Part shown: positions 14,044 through 17,382 of the stretch, in pieces
Layout of the letters: each line of letters starts with the position of its first letter
Position numbering within the stretch: position 1 is the stretch's first letter
Position numbers and translations under genes: made by a program
The notes under the pieces: generated by a model
What the model saw: only the letters and a program-made list of their open reading frames with translations
Told to the model about the DNA's origin: nothing
The model's database searches: none
Assembly: GCA_016234955.1 (NCBI GenBank)
Contig: JACRNN010000108.1
Span: 1-17,382, forward strand
Direction: 5' to 3'
DNA from: Deltaproteobacteria bacterium
Lineage (GTDB): Bacteria > Desulfobacterota > GWC2-55-46
DNA: 17,382 nucleotides

Positions 14044-15462
14044 TTATAGTTCGAGCTTCTTGAGAGTCATCGTGTGGTGTGCTTCGCGGTTGAACGCATC
14101 AATTATATGCGCCGGGTTCTCTCGGATGCTGTCGAGGTCAGTGAGGTCAATCATCACAATACAGAGATTCGATTCGGCCATGATCTTATTGGCGTAGCGC
14201 CGGGCCTCTGGGCCGATGTCGCCGGTGCTCACAATGACGATAACGTTGCTCTTGAGAAGGTGCGTCAGGCCGACTTCTTTTGCCACGTCATCGAGGGACA
14301 CGCGGGATGTGTTCTTGCACTGCACCTGCCAGCGAGAGAATACAAGCCGAGCAGACTCGAAAACGAGGTCTACTTCCGCACCGCCCGTGGCCTGTGCGCG
14401 TAGGCGAGTGGCGACATAATTCATGTCCAGCAATCGCATGAGCTTGAAGGCCAGAGCTTCAAGCGCCAGCCCACCGATATAGCGATCTTCGGAGTCCAGT
14501 TCGACCAAAATCTCGGTAAGTGGTTTGCGCAGCAGATCAAGCAACTTTGGGTCTGTTTGGTCTTTCAATTGGTCGAGTAGTGGAGTAACCACATCTGCAA
14601 CCAGCTTAGATGTAGGCGCGACCATGAAGGGTTTTGCGCCCCGGCCAACGGTGGTCTTGGTGGCGGTGATGTATCCAGCCTCGACCAGCGTCTTGAGTAC
14701 CGGTTTCGGTAGGCTCTTCTCCGGGAACTTCACCCCGTAGGTGGCCACCGCCAGTTTTACGATTTCGTTTGCAGGTTGTGGATCGGAGACATTCGTATTA
14801 GCCAACGCTAACAGGAAAGCGCGCTGTTCACTCGTGAAGCGCGATAACACACCGAAGTCTGCAGGGTTGGTGCCTAACACGACAGGCAAGCGCAGTTCAT
14901 CAATTTGCCAACGATCGCCCACGAACACGCCCGCCTTTTCCAGCCACAAGCGCATCATGCTCGGGTGCTTGCCGCCAGATGGGTAGTGAATACCCCGCTC
15001 GGCGAGGCCATCGCGCAATGAGGTCAGATTCACCATTTCACCGGCTACGGTCATGTCGCGGATGCATTGTATCATTGCCATGCCCTTGAGGTTCAGCAGG
15101 ATGTGCCGCGCAAGGGTTTCATACAGCTTGGGTTCGTCATTTTTGAGGGCGTGAAGCTTACGTCCGAAGTCGGTTAGATTGGCATTCTCGTCAATCAGTA
15201 CGTAGGCTTTCATACCCAGGCGGCAGCTCATCGCCAAGGTTTTCTGGTTCTTTTCGTTTCCACCGCCGTGGGCAGAGAAGAAATGGGCCTGAATCGCAGC
15301 TTGTAGCGCTTTCACGTCACCCTCGTGAGTCACAGCAAGATCGAGTAATACAGGAAGCTCGATCTGCGAGGGGGAGAATTCACTGCCGAAAGGCAGGTCG
15401 CTGCGTTGTGCCATTTTCTTTTCTTTCTTCTTGTCTTTGTTTTCGCTCTTGGGTTTCTTCAT
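14044..15462 (-). CDS. Restriction endonuclease with Mrr-like PD-(D/E)XK catalytic domain
   Basis: A 472-aa protein paired with the methyltransferase. The N-terminus is very Lys-rich (residues 1-16). The middle (about 30-325) looks like helical and winged-helix modules (for example SLRDGLAERGIHYPSGG and a GYITATKTTVGRGAKPF wing). The C-terminal third has a nuclease core: a helical Glu335 (GLALEALAF), Asp365 in GGAEVDLVFE, and Gln381-x-Lys383 in WQVQCKN, the Mrr-type D...QxK arrangement, followed by IVIVSTGDIG (about 408-417). It is far longer than PvuII endonuclease and is not recognisable as it, despite the PvuII-like partner. The likely start is ATG 15462 (a GTG lies one codon earlier); another ATG follows the Lys-rich stretch at MAQRSD. 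The endonuclease gene precedes its methyltransferase, an order that raises the question of how self-damage is avoided on entry. Confidence 0.8.
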   Translation of the reverse strand: MKKPKSENKDKKKEKKMAQRSDLPFGSEFSPSQIELPVLLDLAVTHEGDVKALQAAIQAHFFSAHGGGNEKNQKTLAMSCRLGMKAYVLIDENANLTDFGRKLHALKNDEPKLYETLARHILLNLKGMAMIQCIRDMTVAGEMVNLTSLRDGLAERGIHYPSGGKHPSMMRLWLEKAGVFVGDRWQIDELRLPVVLGTNPADFGVLSRFTSEQRAFLLALANTNVSDPQPANEIVKLAVATYGVKFPEKSLPKPVLKTLVEAGYITATKTTVGRGAKPFMVAPTSKLVADVVTPLLDQLKDQTDPKLLDLLRKPLTEILVELDSEDRYIGGLALEALAFKLMRLLDMNYVATRLRAQATGGAEVDLVFESARLVFSRWQVQCKNTSRVSLDDVAKEVGLTHLLKSNVIVIVSTGDIGPEARRYANKIMAESNLCIVMIDLTDLDSIRENPAHIIDAFNREAHHTMTLKKLEL

Positions 15463-15467
15463 CACGC

Positions 15468-15523
15468 CTGAGATTCTTCACTTCGTTCAGAATGACAGTC
15501 TAAAATAGTTTTTTCGCAGCCTG
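15468..15523 (+). mobile_element. Partial right half of the MITE-like element
   Basis: CTGAGATTCTTCA followed by CAGAATGACAGTCTAAAATA and TTTTTTCGCAGCCTG matches pieces of 12628-12640 and 12706-12741 but lacks the left part. It starts 6 nt upstream of the endonuclease ATG and ends 21 nt before the ispA stop codon, so the endonuclease leader is made of repeat DNA. Confidence 0.7.
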
Positions 15524-15544
15524 GATTTTAATGCCTTGGAGGTC

Positions 15545-16426
15545 TCATTTGTTCCTTGCCACTATGTATCTCGCCACGGCCCTCAACGGATCGGCCGACC
15601 CGTCAAAGCCGTCGATGGCCGAGAGCGCCCTATCCACAAGCTCCTTCGCCCTCTTCTTCGATTCAACGAGCCCCAGGAGCGCGGGGTAGGTCGCCTTGCC
15701 CTTTTTCTCATCCCCTCCAGTGGCCTTGCCCAGCGCCTCGGCCGAGCCTTCGACGTCGAGTATGTCGTCCGCTATCTGGAAGGCGAGCCCAACCGCCTCG
15801 CCGTAGCGCGTAAGGCCCTTCAATTTCTCCTCGTCCGCGCCTCCGAGGATGGCGCCGCATCTCACGGCGGAGAGTATCAGGGCCCCGGTCTTCCTTATAT
15901 GTATGTATTCGAGCGCCGGGAAAGGGACTTCCTTGCCCTCGGATTCGATATCGACCATCTGCCCGCCTATCATCCCGGTCGAGCCCGCGGCCCTGGAAAG
16001 GTCCAGGATCGCCCTCAATACCCTTTCCCTGTCATCAAGCGGGGTCCTGGCCATTATCTCAAACGCGGCGGTCAGGAGCGCGTCGCCGGCAAGGATGGCC
16101 GCGGCCTCGCCGAACGCCTTGTGGCAGGTCGGCCTTCCCCTCCTCAGGTCGTCGTTGTCTATGGCCGGGAGGTCGTCATGTATGAGGGAATATGTGTGGA
16201 CGCACTCAAAGGCGCATGCCGCGTTCAACGCGTCTTCGGTACGGCCGCCCACGGCCTCGCACGAGGCCAGCGCCAGCACGGGCCGGAGCCTCTTCCCACC
16301 GGCAAAGAGGCTGTAGTGCATGGCGTTATGGAGGCTCCGAGGGTATTCGTCCTGTCCTGCGAGGAGGTCTTTGAGCCCCCTGTTGACCAGTTCCGTCTTT
16401 TCCGCCAAGTATCTTTCAAGGTCCAC
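15545..16426 (-). CDS. ispA: Short-chain polyprenyl diphosphate synthase (farnesyl/geranylgeranyl diphosphate synthase)
   Basis: A 293-aa trans-prenyltransferase that condenses IPP with allylic diphosphates. Both aspartate-rich motifs are present: DDLPAIDNDDLRRGRP (starting about residue 84, the DDX4D form of bacterial FPP synthases) and QIADDILD (about 217-224). GGKRLRP (44-50) binds diphosphate. I chose GTG 16426: GAGAGG lies 5 nt upstream and the product then begins MDLERYLAEK, which is typical for this family, whereas the longer frame opens with a TTG at 16441. It supplies isoprenoid precursors for quinones and undecaprenyl phosphate together with dxs. The usual upstream xseB/xseA genes are absent; a spacer of about 450 nt and cspA come before it. 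Confidence 0.93.
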   Translation of the reverse strand: MDLERYLAEKTELVNRGLKDLLAGQDEYPRSLHNAMHYSLFAGGKRLRPVLALASCEAVGGRTEDALNAACAFECVHTYSLIHDDLPAIDNDDLRRGRPTCHKAFGEAAAILAGDALLTAAFEIMARTPLDDRERVLRAILDLSRAAGSTGMIGGQMVDIESEGKEVPFPALEYIHIRKTGALILSAVRCGAILGGADEEKLKGLTRYGEAVGLAFQIADDILDVEGSAEALGKATGGDEKKGKATYPALLGLVESKKRAKELVDRALSAIDGFDGSADPLRAVARYIVARNK

Positions 16427-16441
16427 CGGGGCCTCTCTCAA

Positions 16442-16780
16442 TCCGGCTTACGGATTTATATTTCGACGCCTCGACGCCGCGCCTGATCCCTGGGAGTAAA
16501 GGCCAGGCCCGCATTTCAGACGGCTAACGCCGCCGCATGGCGCCGCGATTCGCGAATGGAGCATGATAACAGAACGGCATGGAAAACACAATAATTAGCG
16601 GAAACACACACCTGCCCAAGCCGCTTTTACAAAAGGTAGTCTCCGGGTCAACCCCGATAGCGTGCCGGCCGTGTGGAGGAAGCGTCCCCCCTTTACACCC
16701 CTTTACACAAAGCCCGCTTTATAGCAAGAAGGCCCCGCCTCAACCCCGATAGCCGGAGATATCCGCCCCCTTCTACATAC
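16442..16780. other. Non-coding spacer upstream of ispA with short repeats
   Basis: No gene seen. The 14-mer TCAACCCCGATAGC occurs at 16648-16661 and again at 16740-16753, and a 10-mer (CCCTTTACAC) is tandemly doubled at 16689-16708. A minus-strand TGCTATAAA (16718-16726) resembles an extended -10 aimed at ispA. Nothing resembles a tRNA or a known riboswitch. Confidence 0.4.
16563..16591 (-). promoter_or_regulatory. Candidate sigma70 promoter for ispA
   Basis: Minus strand TTGTGT (16591-16586), a 17-nt spacer, then TATCAT (16568-16563). Start would be near 16556, with a leader of about 130 nt. The -10 matches 5 of 6, the -35 is weak. Confidence 0.35.
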
Positions 16781-16814
16781 AAAAACGCCCCCTTTTCATG
16801 GAAAAGGGGGCGTT
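16781..16814 (-). terminator. Strong intrinsic terminator of cspA
   Basis: A 14-bp perfect stem, AACGCCCCCTTTTC (16784-16797) with GAAAAGGGGGCGTT (16801-16814), and a 3-nt loop. On the minus strand the descending arm runs into further T residues (about five Ts). It lies 62 nt after the cspA stop and may also act on plus-strand transcripts. Confidence 0.85.
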
Positions 16815-16876
16815 AACGCAAAAACGCAGTATCGATTCTTTTCGTCTCTGAAAATGGAAACTGCCCGAGGTTGAAA

Positions 16877-17083
16877 TTAGCCGGAGACCTTTACTACGTT
16901 TGAAGCCTGTGGACCTTTAGGGCCCTGTGTAATCTCGAACTCGACCTCTTCGCCTTCCTTCAGGGTCTTAAAACCCTCTCCGCCGATAGCCGTGTAGTGT
17001 ACGAATACATCCTCTCCTGATTCCTGCTGGATGAAACCGAAACCCTTCGTGTCGTTGAACCACTTGACTTTGCCTCTTGCCAT
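16877..17083 (-). CDS. Cold-shock-domain RNA/DNA chaperone (CspA family)
   Basis: A 68-aa single cold-shock domain, the family's normal length. It begins MARGKVKWFNDTKGFGFI with the RNP1-type KGFGFI (13-18) and continues to RNP2-type VFVHY (26-30). It ends TQGPKGPQASNVVKV, the usual CspA finish. It binds single-stranded RNA and prevents or melts structure. I chose ATG 17083 because AAGGAGG sits 7 nt upstream and the protein then matches the family exactly; the longer open frame upstream is leader. A consensus -35/-10 lies at 17258-17230 and a strong terminator follows, so it is a single-gene unit with a leader of about 140 nt containing a hairpin. Whether it is cold-induced or constitutive cannot be told. 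Confidence 0.96.
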   Translation of the reverse strand: MARGKVKWFNDTKGFGFIQQESGEDVFVHYTAIGGEGFKTLKEGEEVEFEITQGPKGPQASNVVKVSG

Positions 17084-17129
17084 TCGTGCTCCTCCTTTTT
17101 TCTGGAACTCTCTTGCAGCATACAACAAA

Positions 17130-17162
17130 GGCCGTGGAAGGTTATTGCGGTCCTCCACGGCC
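17130..17162 (-). promoter_or_regulatory. Hairpin in the cspA leader followed by a T-rich stretch
   Basis: GGCCGTGGA (17130-17138) pairs perfectly with TCCACGGCC (17154-17162) across a 15-nt loop. On the minus strand the stem is followed by TTTGTTG, so the shape resembles a leaky terminator. It lies between the promoter and the ribosome site of cspA. Confidence 0.55.
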
Positions 17163-17229
17163 CGATTAACCATTACCCACCTGTGTGTATTGCCCTGCAA
17201 AACAGTGCGCCACATTAAATTTATGGACA

Positions 17230-17258
17230 ATCCTACCAAGTTAAATAAACCGTGTCAA
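17230..17258 (-). promoter_or_regulatory. Sigma70 promoter of cspA
   Basis: Minus strand consensus TTGACA (17258-17253), a 17-nt spacer, then TAGGAT (17235-17230). Start would be near 17223, leaving a 5' leader of about 140 nt, as is common for cold-shock genes. Confidence 0.7.
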
Positions 17259-17288
17259 GCATTTTCTGCAGGGGCGAAACAGGAATTT

Positions 17289-17382
17289 TCATTTCGTCAA
17301 ACCGCCCACGGAAACGCGCGCTTTGGCCTCCTCCCTCTTTTTATTATACTCGATAAGCTCGGATAGCTTTACTATCCTTACC
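17289..17382 (-). CDS. C-terminal end of an unidentified gene entering at the window edge
   Basis: On the minus strand an open frame enters from the right edge and encodes 30 residues, beginning VRIVKLSELIEYNKKREEAK and ending RVSVGGLTK before a TGA at 17291-17289. The charged, helix-like composition and the stop just upstream of the cspA promoter are compatible with a real gene end. Too little is present to name it, and a chance frame is possible. Confidence 0.4.
   Translation of the reverse strand, partial: VRIVKLSELIEYNKKREEAKARVSVGGLTK

Larger units (their letters stand above)
12587..15523. mobile_element. Restriction-modification island bounded by MITE-like ends
   Basis: From the left terminal repeat at 12587 to the right one ending at 15523, this segment holds the methyltransferase and endonuclease genes and interrupts the usual ispA-dxs adjacency. 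The outer ends are inverted repeats at about 13 of 16 positions (CAGGTTGCTGAAAAAT against the reverse complement of 15508-15523). Inside, 12706-12741 and 15488-15523 are direct repeats (32 of 36 identical by eye). The two genes use CGN arginine codons and fewer ATA isoleucine codons than the flanking genes, which suggests foreign origin. No transposase is present. Confidence 0.6.

Noticed and set aside
16442..16780. A tRNA, 6S RNA or riboswitch in the ispA upstream spacer
   Set aside because: No cloverleaf, no conserved riboswitch core and no matching long hairpin was found by eye.
17084..17239. Longer cold-shock protein starting at 17239
   Set aside because: The extra 52 residues have no family counterpart and cover the leader hairpin; the internal ATG has an ideal ribosome site.

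Overview
The window looks like the chromosome of a Gram-negative, probably anaerobic or facultative bacterium. An outer-membrane barrel protein, an electron-bifurcating NfnAB transhydrogenase, an arsC/phoB/phoR cluster, and core genes rich in AGG (Arg) and ATA (Ile) codons would fit a Nitrospirota- or Desulfobacterota-like lineage. That placement is inference and low confidence; no RNA gene is present to anchor it.

Layout. (1) 1-1859, minus strand: an arsC-like phosphatase/reductase gene, a PhoB-type response regulator and a PhoR-type histidine kinase cut by the window edge, overlapping or closely spaced. (2) 2142-6917, plus strand: a tight four-gene operon (HEAT-repeat membrane protein, PgaC/cellulose-synthase-like GT2, TPR + YaiO-like outer-membrane barrel, membrane-anchored CX5R phosphatase). 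Every junction overlaps by 4 nt. It looks like a compact synthase-dependent exopolysaccharide system of unknown product, and is the best candidate here for an under-described system. (3) 7208-9551, minus strand: nfnB and nfnA. (4) 9792-16426, minus strand: the isoprenoid block ispA - dxs - tlyA, split between ispA and dxs by a 2.9-kb restriction-modification island. The island holds a PvuII-type N4-cytosine methyltransferase and a large Mrr-like PD-(D/E)XK endonuclease, and is bounded by MITE-like ends. (5) 16877-17083, minus strand: a cold-shock protein gene with a strong promoter, a leader of about 140 nt containing a hairpin, and a strong terminator. A fragment of another gene enters at the right edge.

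Intergenic regions are full of dispersed repeats. One family is a REP-like element of about 120 bp (full copies 6967-7084 and 9563-9683, a shortened copy 2061-2108); one copy also carries a 23-bp perfect inverted repeat. A second family carries a core like TTTTTCAGCAACCTGCTAAA and occurs at six sites. Two of those sites are the terminal inverted repeats of a 155-bp MITE next to the restriction-modification genes, and the third lies on the far side of the island, so repeat-mediated movement or recombination probably delivered the island. No transposase, tRNA, rRNA or CRISPR array was seen.
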